From IMG/VR virus record IMGVR_UViG_3300037189_025222, positions 81,912-145,911 of that record: a stretch of DNA of 64,000 nt; one strand, given 5' to 3'. The notes beneath the pieces are model-generated. The model did no database searches. It saw nothing but the letters and a program-made list of their open reading frames with translations, and was not told the origin of the DNA. Source of the stretch: a virus. Below, piece by piece: positions 5,469 through 11,452 of this stretch; within the stretch, counting starts at the first letter, position 1; each line of letters begins with the position of its first letter. The translations under genes and the position numbers were made by a program.

Positions 5469-5651
5469 ATGGAAGCGAAAATCGAGAACGGCTTTCTGGT
5501 TCTGCGAGTCCCGATGAATGCAACGCCGATTCGTTCGTCTACCGGCAAGACTTTGGTGGTTGCCTCGACCTATGGCAACAAGGCAACCGAAGTGACGGTG
5601 GACGGCAAGACGGTCACCGTGGGCGTCAACGCCTATATCAAGGCCGCTTGA
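5469..5651 (+). CDS. small beta-rich phage protein, 60 aa
   Basis: ATG 5469 lies four bases after GGAGCA; the open frame upstream is not used. The product (MEAKIENGFLVLRVPMN, then STGKTLVVASTYGNK, then VTVGVNAYIKAA) has the pattern of a small conserved phage protein of unknown function, entirely beta-strand. A strong rho-independent terminator follows. Confidence 0.7.
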   Translation: MEAKIENGFLVLRVPMNATPIRSSTGKTLVVASTYGNKATEVTVDGKTVTVGVNAYIKAA

Positions 5652-5673
5652 CCCCAACGGTTCGGATCGAAAG

Positions 5674-5709
5674 CCGGAGGGGACAGCCACCCCCTCCGGT
5701 TCTTTTTTT
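5674..5709 (+). terminator. rho-independent terminator
   Basis: CCGGAGGGG (5674-5682) with CCCCTCCGG (5691-5699), loop ACAGCCAC, followed by TTCTTTTTTT. The most canonical terminator in the GC-rich region. Confidence 0.85.
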
Positions 5710-5718
5710 AGCCCGCCA

Positions 5719-5728
5719 TAGGGTACAA
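5719..5728. repeat. inverted copy of the decamer (TAGGGTACAA)
   Basis: Perfect reverse complement of element 18, 17 bases before it, forming a potential 10-bp stem with an AT-only loop. Confidence 0.7.
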
Positions 5729-5745
5729 ATAAATATATAAAATAA

Positions 5746-5767
5746 TTGTACCCTAGATAAGTGTTCG
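5746..5767 (+). promoter_or_regulatory. TTGTACCCTA element 18
   Basis: Decamer 5746-5755, spacer gataag, TGTTCG. Paired with the inverted copy at 5719-5728. Precedes the 22-aa gene at 5799. Confidence 0.75.
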
Positions 5768-5798
5768 ATCTAACCTTCCCTCTCACTTGGAGTCAACG

Positions 5799-5867
5799 AT
5801 GATCGCTCTCGTTCTCGCGTTTGGCCTTGGTTTCGCCGCCATTTCTGCCGTTTACTGGGTGCTGTAA
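5799..5867 (+). CDS. single-helix membrane peptide, 22 aa
   Basis: ATG 5799 follows TTGGAGTC. The whole product (MIALVLAFGLGFAAISAVYW plus VL) is one transmembrane helix with small residues. It has a complete TTGTACCCTA element and ribosome-binding site of its own, which argues that it is expressed despite its size. It may act like other phage membrane micropeptides, altering a host membrane protein. The role is unknown. Confidence 0.5.
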   Translation: MIALVLAFGLGFAAISAVYWVL

Positions 5868-5893
5868 AGCTCCCAGTCTAACACCTGAGTGAT

Positions 5894-5903
5894 TAGGGTA
5901 TAA
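5894..5903. repeat. imperfect inverted copy of the decamer (TAGGGTATAA)
   Basis: One mismatch from the reverse complement of element 19, only five bases away, so a very tight hairpin is possible. Confidence 0.6.
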
Positions 5904-5908
5904 AGTAA

Positions 5909-5930
5909 TTGTACCCTAGATAAGTGTTCG
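5909..5930 (+). promoter_or_regulatory. TTGTACCCTA element 19
   Basis: Decamer 5909-5918, spacer gataag, TGTTCG, ATCC, and a CCCCAACCGGAG leader. Precedes the gene at 5961. Confidence 0.75.
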
Positions 5931-5960
5931 ATCCGATCCCACCCCAACCGGAGACGCACG

Positions 5961-6254
5961 ATGAAGAACGCTTTCGACCGCACGAACAGCATGAAGAACA
6001 AGCTCAAGGCCGATTGGAACCGGATGGTGGGGGAACTGGTGTCCATCCCCGCCGGTTGCCAGATTCACAGCCTGACGCTCACGCAGACCAACTTCGGTTG
6101 GGTCTACGCCCGGAAGCACGGCCAGCCCGTGCCGGTCGCCCAGTTGCGGAACGCCGCCGTGACGAAGGGTTACTGTATCCTGCACGACGGCCCCAACTTC
6201 CGGGTGGCCCTCCCGCCGAAGCGGAACGGGGAGCCGGTCAAGGCCGCAGCGTGA
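5961..6254 (+). CDS. hypothetical protein, 97 aa
   Basis: ATG 5961 follows CCCCAACCGGAG by seven bases. A basic N-terminal helix (MKNAFDRTNSMKNKLKADWN) precedes a mostly beta-strand body (LTLTQTNFGWVYARKHGQPV) and a Lys/Ala-rich end. The GC-rich hairpin family follows directly after the stop. Unrecognised family. Confidence 0.7.
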   Translation: MKNAFDRTNSMKNKLKADWNRMVGELVSIPAGCQIHSLTLTQTNFGWVYARKHGQPVPVAQLRNAAVTKGYCILHDGPNFRVALPPKRNGEPVKAAA

Positions 6255-6264
6255 ACACGGTTGC

Positions 6265-6297
6265 CGGGGCGGGTCGAGACTAACTCCCCGCCCCGGC
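6265..6297 (+). terminator. GC-rich hairpin, type A, second perfect copy
   Basis: CCGGGGCGGG (6265-6274) with CCCGCCCCGG (6288-6297). The sequence and loop are nearly identical to 1055-1087. CCCGTTGGGGTAC follows. Confidence 0.6.
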
Positions 6298-6321
6298 CCC
6301 GTTGGGGTACTTGTATTTATA

Positions 6322-6343
6322 TTGTACCCTATAGAAGTGTTCG
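6322..6343 (+). promoter_or_regulatory. TTGTACCCTA element 20
   Basis: Decamer 6322-6331, spacer tagaag, TGTTCG, ATCC. The upstream TGGGGTAC gives a partial inverted repeat. Precedes the gene at 6371. Confidence 0.75.
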
Positions 6344-6370
6344 ATCCCCACCCCCAACCGGAGCCGCCCC

Positions 6371-6760
6371 ATGTTGAATGAAGCGTTCTTTCAGGTGTGC
6401 AACGATGCCGTCCCCGCAAAGTCCAGCTACGTCTCGCTCTACGTCAACGTGCCGTACTACGGTGGGCCGGAGGAAGGTGGATGGTGGGGCAGTGACACCG
6501 CACTAGTCGCTCACTACAAGTGTGACAGCCAGCCCCATGCCGAAGCTGTGAAGGCCCGTGTCGAGGAGCTGGCCCAGCAGTTGAGCGACGATGCCCGCCG
6601 GTCGTTTGGTCAAGCCTGCAAGGCCCAGTGTGAATGGCTGGACGCACGTGGGTTGGACGCCGACTACCTGCCCGAAGTGGACGGGGAGGAAACCTACTGG
6701 GTCGCCGTCGAGGATCGCCCCGGTGAACACGCCAGCCAAGGGTGCAGGCACTACGAATAA
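6371..6760 (+). CDS. hypothetical protein, 129 aa
   Basis: ATG 6371 follows CCCCCAACCGGAG by eight bases. The N-terminal half is aromatic and strand-rich (SSYVSLYVNVPYYGGPEEGG). The C-terminal half is helical (HAEAVKARVEELAQQLSDDA) with Cys and Trp. It resembles phage hypothetical proteins of unknown role that track with tiny early genes. It is the last gene of the GC-rich array. Confidence 0.7.
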   Translation: MLNEAFFQVCNDAVPAKSSYVSLYVNVPYYGGPEEGGWWGSDTALVAHYKCDSQPHAEAVKARVEELAQQLSDDARRSFGQACKAQCEWLDARGLDADYLPEVDGEETYWVAVEDRPGEHASQGCRHYE

Positions 6761-6762
6761 AA

Positions 6763-6772
6763 TTGTACCCTA
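6763..6772 (+). promoter_or_regulatory. TTGTACCCTA element 21, decamer only
   Basis: The decamer lies two bases after the stop of the 129-aa gene but is not followed by TGTTCG or by a gene; a terminator follows instead. It may be a remnant, or a 3'-end signal. Confidence 0.6.
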
Positions 6773-6785
6773 TCAAGCACACCGA

Positions 6786-6820
6786 CCGGAGGGGACAGCC
6801 AACCCTCCGGCTTTCTTTTC
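6786..6820 (+). terminator. rho-independent terminator
   Basis: CCGGAGGG (6786-6793) with CCCTCCGG (6803-6810), then CTTTCTTTTC. The same stem as at 5674-5699, so it is a repeated terminator sequence. Confidence 0.75.
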
Positions 6821-6829
6821 AGCCCGCCA

Positions 6830-6839
6830 TTGGGTACAA
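6830..6839. repeat. imperfect inverted copy of the decamer (TTGGGTACAA)
   Basis: One mismatch from the perfect inverse of element 22, 19 bases away. Confidence 0.6.
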
Positions 6840-6858
6840 ATAAAGTAATACATAATAA

Positions 6859-6868
6859 TTGTACCCTA
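6859..6868 (+). promoter_or_regulatory. TTGTACCCTA element 22, no gene downstream
   Basis: Decamer with an inverted partner upstream, followed by AT-rich DNA (taatatacaggagggtatta) and no convincing reading frame. Marks the edge of the GC-rich array. Confidence 0.6.
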
Positions 6869-6935
6869 GTAATATACAGGAGGGTATTACAAAGATAATA
6901 ATACAGAAATAAAAAGCGAAAACCTTTTAAAAAAA

Positions 6936-6945
6936 TTGTACCCTA
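6936..6945 (+). promoter_or_regulatory. TTGTACCCTA element 23, last copy
   Basis: Last copy in the window. A partial second copy (GTACCCTCC) abuts it, then a run of C. No further copies were seen to the right. Confidence 0.55.
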
Positions 6946-7014
6946 GGTACCCTCCCCCCCGCAATTACTGTCTTATTTTTTAAGTCGTCCTGACTTTTTT
7001 TCCCGTATTAGCAC

Positions 7015-7083
7015 CGTTGCAAAATCCCGGTTACAAACGTTGCAAAATCCCGGTTACAAACGTTGCAAAATACCAGTTACAAA
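7015..7083. repeat. 23-bp direct repeat, three tandem copies
   Basis: Unit begins CGTTGCAAAATCCCGGTTAC and ends AAA. Copies at 7015-7037, 7038-7060 and 7061-7083; the first two are identical, the third has two changes. No spacers between copies, so it is not a CRISPR. Could be a binding-site array. Confidence 0.85.
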
Positions 7084-7104
7084 ATTTTGGCCCTAGTAAT
7101 TCTT
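7079..7104. repeat. TTTTGGCCC-containing direct repeat, copy 1
   Basis: ACAAAATTTTGGCCC followed by TAGTAATTCTT; the related copy 2 lies at 7186-7211. Confidence 0.6.
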
Positions 7105-7185
7105 TATTTTCTCCATATGGGCTTAAGATTTTAATATTGATGACATCTTTAAAAAATCCAGCCAAAAAATTCCATAAAATTCTAT

Positions 7186-7211
7186 TACAAATTTTGGCCC
7201 CAACAATTCTT
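7186..7211. repeat. TTTTGGCCC-containing direct repeat, copy 2
   Basis: ACAAATTTTGGCCC followed by CAACAATTCTT, close to copy 1 at 7079-7104. Confidence 0.6.
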
Positions 7212-7223
7212 CGTTCTATGCCG

Positions 7224-7231
7224 TATAAATA
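7224..7231 (+). promoter_or_regulatory. possible T4-type late promoter box
   Basis: TATAAATA, the T4 late -10 consensus, 63 bases before the first AT-rich gene. One octamer in AT-rich DNA is weak evidence. Confidence 0.25.
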
Positions 7232-7293
7232 AATTAGGCAAAATGGAGTGCCTCTAAAAAAATGCGGCACGAAATTTTTAACGAAGGAGTGTT

Positions 7294-7389
7294 ATGGATT
7301 ATTATTCTATAAGTGGATTGGCAGTAATTACATCAATTATTTGGTTGTTTTGCTATTGTGTAAAAATAACAATGGACAATAACGAATAG
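7294..7389 (+). CDS. small membrane protein, 31 aa
   Basis: ATG 7294 is preceded by a strong GAAGGAG site. The product (MDYYSISGLAVITSIIWLFC, then a polar end) has one transmembrane helix. It is the first gene of the AT-rich part. Function unknown. Confidence 0.5.
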   Translation: MDYYSISGLAVITSIIWLFCYCVKITMDNNE

Positions 7390-7421
7390 ACCCCCTAGAC
7401 AAAACCTACTCTTCTGGTAAG

Positions 7422-7502
7422 ATGTCCCGTAAGGAGATCACAAAGAAGTTCTCTAGGAGAAAAAATGAAAGTCAAAAGCAGGTAGTGTTCTTACTAAAAT
7501 GA
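7422..7502 (+). CDS. possible basic leader peptide, 26 aa
   Basis: The frame from ATG 7422 encodes MSRKEITKKFSRRKNESQKQ plus a short hydrophobic end. Its TGA overlaps the ATG of the next gene (ATGA), suggesting translational coupling. The ribosome-binding site is weak, so this is tentative. Confidence 0.3.
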   Translation: MSRKEITKKFSRRKNESQKQVVFLLK

Positions 7503-7681
7503 TAGCAAAACTTATTTTAGCTTTTTTGCTGATTATAACCATTCTTGTTGGTTATAGTTCTATTCAAGCTGTTGCAGAACCTACAAAAGTAGAGAAAAAA
7601 GTAGAAGACAAATCGAAATGTTTTTGTAATGGATTAAGTTTGCCCCAAGAGCGTCAGTGTCCAACAATGAACGATTTGTGA
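7499..7681 (+). CDS. small exported or membrane-anchored protein, 60 aa
   Basis: The N-terminus (MIAKLILAFLLIITILVGYS) is a hydrophobic signal or anchor segment. A Lys/Glu linker and a Cys-containing end (KCFCNGLSLPQERQC) follow, so the mature part may sit in the periplasm and could form a disulfide. The start overlaps the preceding small frame and its end overlaps the next gene by 25 bases. Unrecognised. Confidence 0.5.
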   Translation: MIAKLILAFLLIITILVGYSSIQAVAEPTKVEKKVEDKSKCFCNGLSLPQERQCPTMNDL

Positions 7682-7911
7682 GATTCTTCATGGCATGGAA
7701 TATCCCAGAAATTAAAAAATGGGCAAAGAACCATAAAATAGAAGTTAAATTAGACAAAGAGTCTAAAAAATACAGATGGACAATAGATGATAAAGTAAGT
7801 GAACTTTTATCTATAGATGATTTAGTCCCTCAGGTATTTAACTTTTTAACGGACAACAAGTACGTTCAGCATCAGGAAGAATATAGGAACAAAAAAGACA
7901 CTAAATTATAA
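7657..7911 (+). CDS. hypothetical protein, 84 aa
   Basis: The frame opens at GTG 7657 inside the end of the previous gene; a start at ATG 7690 (MAWNIPEIKKW) is also possible. The product is charged and mixed helix/strand (EIKKWAKNHKIEVKLDKESKKYRW), ending in a polar tail. It directly precedes the ClpP-like gene. No family recognised. Confidence 0.5.
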   Translation: MSNNERFVRFFMAWNIPEIKKWAKNHKIEVKLDKESKKYRWTIDDKVSELLSIDDLVPQVFNFLTDNKYVQHQEEYRNKKDTKL

Positions 7912-7927
7912 CATATATAAAATTGTT

Positions 7928-8470
7928 ATGTTATTTTTTAGAAGTTTTATTTGTTTTAGGTTAAATGGGAAAATAAATTCAAAAACAGTTAGTGAATTTG
8001 AAGAAATACTTTCAAATTGTTTAAAAACAAAACAAAATATACTTCCTATAGTAATAAACTCAACAGGAGGTTGTGCTTATTCTTTAGTATCTTTATATGA
8101 AAAAATTAAAAAATCAAAAATAAAAGTAGCAACAATAGTTGAGCACAAAGCATTATCAGCAGCGGCATTTCTTCTGTCTTGTGGCAATCAAGGATACAGA
8201 TATATGGCCAAAGAAGCAGTTGTTATGATACATGATGCACATTCAGCGGATTTAAAACCAGACTTAAAAGAAATAGAAAGAATTAATAGCGTATTATACA
8301 ACATATTAGAAAACAACTCTAATAAAAAAAACAACTTTTTTAAGAACATAATGCAAGACAATAAATGTTCAGATCTATATCTAAATGCTGAACAATGTCT
8401 CAAATATAAAATTATTGATTTTATTGGAATTCCTATAATTAAATCAATAATAGAAAAAGAATATTCATAG
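7928..8470 (+). CDS. ClpP-like serine protease, 180 aa
   Basis: The fold signature is ClpP/crotonase-type. INSTGG (residues 43-48) matches the ClpP INSPGG loop. HKALSAAAFLLSCG carries the nucleophile Ser77, MIHDAHS carries His102, and CSDLYLNAEQCLKYKIID supplies Asp149. The Ser-His spacing of 25 residues equals that of E. coli ClpP, so the triad appears intact. Length is near that of ClpP (about 195-207). Some tailed phages use ClpP-like enzymes as prohead maturation proteases. Given the possible capsid-targeted proteins nearby, that role is plausible, but an accessory Clp-type protease cannot be excluded. No good ribosome-binding site precedes the ATG. Codon use is AT-rich like its neighbours. 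Confidence 0.8.
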   Translation: MLFFRSFICFRLNGKINSKTVSEFEEILSNCLKTKQNILPIVINSTGGCAYSLVSLYEKIKKSKIKVATIVEHKALSAAAFLLSCGNQGYRYMAKEAVVMIHDAHSADLKPDLKEIERINSVLYNILENNSNKKNNFFKNIMQDNKCSDLYLNAEQCLKYKIIDFIGIPIIKSIIEKEYS

Positions 8471-9157
8471 TTTTATATGGTTATTCTCTAAGAACATCTT
8501 CATTCTATCTAGTTTATTCCTCATATGACCTTCGTAATAGTTAAAATGGAATATCTTATCTTCAGAATAGCTGGTTTTTTCGTTAGAATATAATCTAAAT
8601 CTATCAGTCATGTCCTTCCAGATAATCTCTGGGTGGGAATAAAAGAACATATTGAACATAGATTGCTCTAACTTAGGCGGATCTAAGTTCTTTTTTAGCT
8701 TTTCTTGCATATATTGGGATAACTTTAGAGCTAAATCTTTACTTAAACTAAAGAATCCAGCATTAATTCCCATATACTTTCTTTTAATTTCTATATCCCA
8801 CCCCGTAGAACACCACTCGTTCAATTTTAAGCGGGTGTAGCTTTCATAGCAGTAAAGATTGCTTTCTTTATTAAAATCCTTTTTAAACCACAACACATCG
8901 CTATCTATGTATATGAATCGGTCATAGTCTAAATTGAATATAGTTGGGCTGTATTTAAGGTCTCCAATATAATCCCAATCAGGTCTTATTTTTTCTGCTG
9001 GGGTTATTTCAGTTTCGTATTTTTCTTTTTGATCAATAGGAGCTACTATTTTGAAATTTATATCTCCTAAATTAGCTTTTAGTGATTTATGTAGTAGTTT
9101 TGAGCATTCGAGTGCTTCGTGGTCTGGGGTGGATAATGTGTAAAATAAAATTTGCAT
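8465..9157 (-). CDS. glycosyltransferase, GT8-like, 230 aa
   Basis: The protein has a GT-A fold pattern: FYTLSTPDHEAL at the start, then YDRFIYIDSDVLW with a DxD metal-binding motif. KYMGINAGFFSLSKDLALKL (acceptor/donor loop) and an HFNYYEGH segment near the end follow. This matches the GT8/glycogenin-type layout, with a length typical of phage-encoded members. It presumably transfers a sugar from a nucleotide-sugar to surface glycan, phage DNA or protein; the acceptor cannot be told. Convergent with the ClpP-like gene, overlapping it by six bases. Confidence 0.75.
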   Translation of the reverse strand: MQILFYTLSTPDHEALECSKLLHKSLKANLGDINFKIVAPIDQKEKYETEITPAEKIRPDWDYIGDLKYSPTIFNLDYDRFIYIDSDVLWFKKDFNKESNLYCYESYTRLKLNEWCSTGWDIEIKRKYMGINAGFFSLSKDLALKLSQYMQEKLKKNLDPPKLEQSMFNMFFYSHPEIIWKDMTDRFRLYSNEKTSYSEDKIFHFNYYEGHMRNKLDRMKMFLENNHIKL

Positions 9158-9174
9158 AAAAGTATGTACTTGTT

Positions 9175-9202
9175 TTGCAATCTATTATTTTTATGATATA
9201 CT
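9175..9202 (+). promoter_or_regulatory. sigma-70-like promoter
   Basis: TTGCAA (9175-9180), 16-base spacer, TATACT (9197-9202), 28 bases upstream of the ATG at 9230. The divergent glycosyltransferase gene starts at 9157 on the other strand. Confidence 0.5.
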
Positions 9203-9229
9203 GTTGTTCCTCTTTTATAAGGAACAAAT

Positions 9230-9418
9230 ATGACTCCCAGAAGAAGTAGAAAACAGGCGTTTCGGGATTATTGCGAAAAGGTGCGTATGTATTTGTCTGA
9301 GGAATGCATGGTAAATAACGTCGATGCTAAAGTGGATGATGAAGATATAGGGTTTTATTTTCGTGATAAGCACGATGTTCAGACTGCTGCTATGCTTATA
9401 AAGGAAGTTTTAGATTAA
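9230..9418 (+). CDS. small hypothetical protein, 62 aa
   Basis: ATG 9230 follows TAAGGAAC. A basic N-terminus (MTPRRSRKQAFRDYC) is followed by an alpha/beta body with ECMVNNVDAKVDDEDIGFYF. The stop overlaps the next start (TAATG), so it is translationally coupled to the downstream glycosyltransferase. Unknown function. Confidence 0.65.
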   Translation: MTPRRSRKQAFRDYCEKVRMYLSEECMVNNVDAKVDDEDIGFYFRDKHDVQTAAMLIKEVLD

Positions 9419-10290
9419 TGTTGAAATTGGTGAGGCCAGCATATTCTGAGATATGTCTTTTAGTAAAGTCATATAATGAAATAGATTTTGAGGATTGGCT
9501 GCGTCACTATACTTCTTTAAAAGCTGATAAAATAACCATATTTGATAATGAGTCCAGTATAAATGTTCGTAAAATAGTAAAAAAGGTAGATAATAACAGG
9601 GTAGCGGTTAGGGAGATAAAGGGATTTCCTAATCAGTCTCGTTTATATACAAATTATTGTAAGGAGAGCGATTCTAGGTGGGTTTTCTTTGTAGATGATG
9701 ATGAGTTCTTGTATTTGAATAATAAAGCGAATGATATAAACAGCTTGTTGTGTAATTATGAGAAGTATTCTGGGCTTTGTTTTAATTGGTTGTTTATGAG
9801 TTATGATAAGCCTATTGTAGATCGTCCAGTTCCGTCTTGTATAGATTATTGTTTATATTCCAGTGATAGGAAGAATAGTTTAAATAGTCATGTAAAGACC
9901 TTTGTGAATCCTAAGATGGTGCGTGGTTATGGGGATCCTCATTTGCCAGCTTTTAGGAGTGGCTTTGCAGTAAACTTTGATTATAAGCGGTGTAAACGTC
10001 CAGTTTTTGAGAGGTTTACTGATTCTGTTATATTATTTCATTATTATTTGAAGTCAAAATTAGATTGGGAGGAGAAGCGTAAACGGGGTAGGGCCACAAC
10101 TTTATCTGTTCGCATCTCAGCGTACGAGAAAATAGTTAACTTTCGTTTATGTAAGAATTTTGATACTAGGATGATGGAGTATAAGAAGAGATGGGGCCAG
10201 TTCACTCCCGATAGTTTGAATTGGCGAGATTTGTCAATTACGGGTCGTCAGAATATTGATTCGCCTAATCCAATTAGAAAAATGATTTGA
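9418..10290 (+). CDS. glycosyltransferase, GT92/GT2-like, 290 aa
   Basis: The N-terminus ICLLVKSYNEIDFEDWLRHY is the signature of the GT2_4/GT92 (DUF23) group: a nucleotide-binding strand, then the KNE/YNE loop. ADKITIFDNES follows and then the metal-binding motif VFFVDDDEFLYL. Later HYYLKS and a basic helix fit the acceptor side. Start by TAATG coupling to the 62-aa gene. It is one of several sugar-transfer genes here, and the mix of unrelated families suggests a multi-step glycan. Acceptor unknown. Confidence 0.75.
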   Translation: MLKLVRPAYSEICLLVKSYNEIDFEDWLRHYTSLKADKITIFDNESSINVRKIVKKVDNNRVAVREIKGFPNQSRLYTNYCKESDSRWVFFVDDDEFLYLNNKANDINSLLCNYEKYSGLCFNWLFMSYDKPIVDRPVPSCIDYCLYSSDRKNSLNSHVKTFVNPKMVRGYGDPHLPAFRSGFAVNFDYKRCKRPVFERFTDSVILFHYYLKSKLDWEEKRKRGRATTLSVRISAYEKIVNFRLCKNFDTRMMEYKKRWGQFTPDSLNWRDLSITGRQNIDSPNPIRKMI

Positions 10291-10385
10291 ATTTAATAAA
10301 AGGGCCGATTGTGGAATTTAATAAAAGACCCGATAGTGATATTTTATAGTTAGTTACTTGTTTAGGAAATTATAATACAAGTGGC

Positions 10386-10406
10386 GGCACAATATCTAAT
10401 TGTGCC
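10386..10406 (+). terminator. short perfect hairpin
   Basis: GGCACAAT (10386-10393) and ATTGTGCC (10399-10406) with a five-base loop, followed by TATTTTGG. It may be a weak terminator for the upstream gene or a leader structure for the next one. Confidence 0.35.
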
Positions 10407-10424
10407 TATTTTGGAATATTGTTT

Positions 10425-11417
10425 ATGAAAAAAATATCGATTCTTTTTTATGGAATTAGTAAACCGATTATAGAGCATGATTATATTGTAAAAGATATAT
10501 TTATGGACTATAGTGTTACATGTGACTATATTTTGGCCAACAAAGAAGAAGTAAATAGAAAGTATGATATTTTTGTTTATAATTGTAGGAATCCAAATTG
10601 TAAAACTCATTTTGGTTTTGCTCCATCGTATGAGCAAGTTAAGAATGCGATTCTTAGGTTTGAGCCAAAAGTTGTCATCCAACTATCAGACGAGTGTTGG
10701 AGGGAACGCAACGACGTTCATAACTTGCTAGGTAACTTTTGTGGTCTTTTTTTAAGACAGTATAGGCATCATTGTCATTTAGCTTTATATACAAAAAACA
10801 CAGTGCAAATTCCACTAGGATATTTAAACGGGTTTTATGATAGGTCTGTTGAAGTAAAAAAAATTAAAGATAGAAAGTACACATGGTCTTGGGTGGGATA
10901 TTTGAAATCTGATCGGCGGGAGATGATTAATATTTTTTGGAAGATGTGGAACAACATTACTATTTGCAATTCAAATGTCCCTGCAAATGAGGTTTTTGAT
11001 ATTTTTTCTAATTCTATTTTTGTTCCATGTGGTAGAGGCAATTTTACTTTAGACTGCTTTAGAAATTACGAAGCAACAATTGCTGGGGCCATTCCTGTGG
11101 TTGTTGGGTCTCAAGAAGAAATTAATTGTGCATATAAATATGAAGAAGCTCCGCCATGGATATATGCAAATAATTGGGCTGAGGCGGTTGTTAAATGTCA
11201 AAAAATTCAATTTGACTTTAACAGGCTACAAGAAATGCAAGAAGCAAACATTGCATGGTGGAATCGCACAATAGACTCGATACGTAATAAAATATCAGAT
11301 GCTCTTAGGGATGAAAAAAGTGATTATTCTTCTTTGTTAGTAAAAAATCTTCAAGAAAAAATATTAGAACAAGAATCTATTATTCAAAAGCCAATTTCTA
11401 TAGTACGATATAGTTAG
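10425..11417 (+). CDS. exostosin-like glycosyltransferase (GT47-type), 330 aa
   Basis: ATG 10425 is preferred over an in-frame TTG at 10419. The C-terminal half contains IFVPCGRGNFTLDCFRNYEA followed by TIAGAIPVVVG. This is the exostosin/GT47 donor-binding signature (Pro-x-Gly, a Ser/Thr, Arg, Glu-Ala, then Gly-x-Ile-Pro-Val). The N-terminal half is a Rossmann-like domain with no clear motif. Such enzymes transfer hexoses or glucuronate in polysaccharide synthesis. It forms a plus-strand group with the preceding glycosyltransferase. The acceptor cannot be read. Confidence 0.7.
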   Translation: MKKISILFYGISKPIIEHDYIVKDIFMDYSVTCDYILANKEEVNRKYDIFVYNCRNPNCKTHFGFAPSYEQVKNAILRFEPKVVIQLSDECWRERNDVHNLLGNFCGLFLRQYRHHCHLALYTKNTVQIPLGYLNGFYDRSVEVKKIKDRKYTWSWVGYLKSDRREMINIFWKMWNNITICNSNVPANEVFDIFSNSIFVPCGRGNFTLDCFRNYEATIAGAIPVVVGSQEEINCAYKYEEAPPWIYANNWAEAVVKCQKIQFDFNRLQEMQEANIAWWNRTIDSIRNKISDALRDEKSDYSSLLVKNLQEKILEQESIIQKPISIVRYS

Positions 11418-11452
11418 TTAAAAAAGCGTATTATTTTGCTAAATATGTTTAT

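Larger units (their letters stand above)
6946..7293. other. gene-free AT-rich junction
   Basis: No supported gene. Composition changes here from GC-rich to AT-rich. It holds a 23-bp repeat in three copies, two copies of a TTTTGGCCC-containing segment about 107 bp apart, and a TATAAATA at 7224. A 71-codon plus-strand frame crosses the repeats but has no ribosome-binding site or protein-like composition. Confidence 0.6.

Noticed and set aside
7015-7083. CRISPR-like repeats
   Set aside because: Three copies are directly adjacent with no spacers.
7017-7232. 71-codon plus-strand frame beginning MQNPGYKRCK
   Set aside because: It is produced by the 23-bp tandem repeats, has no ribosome-binding site and no protein-like composition.
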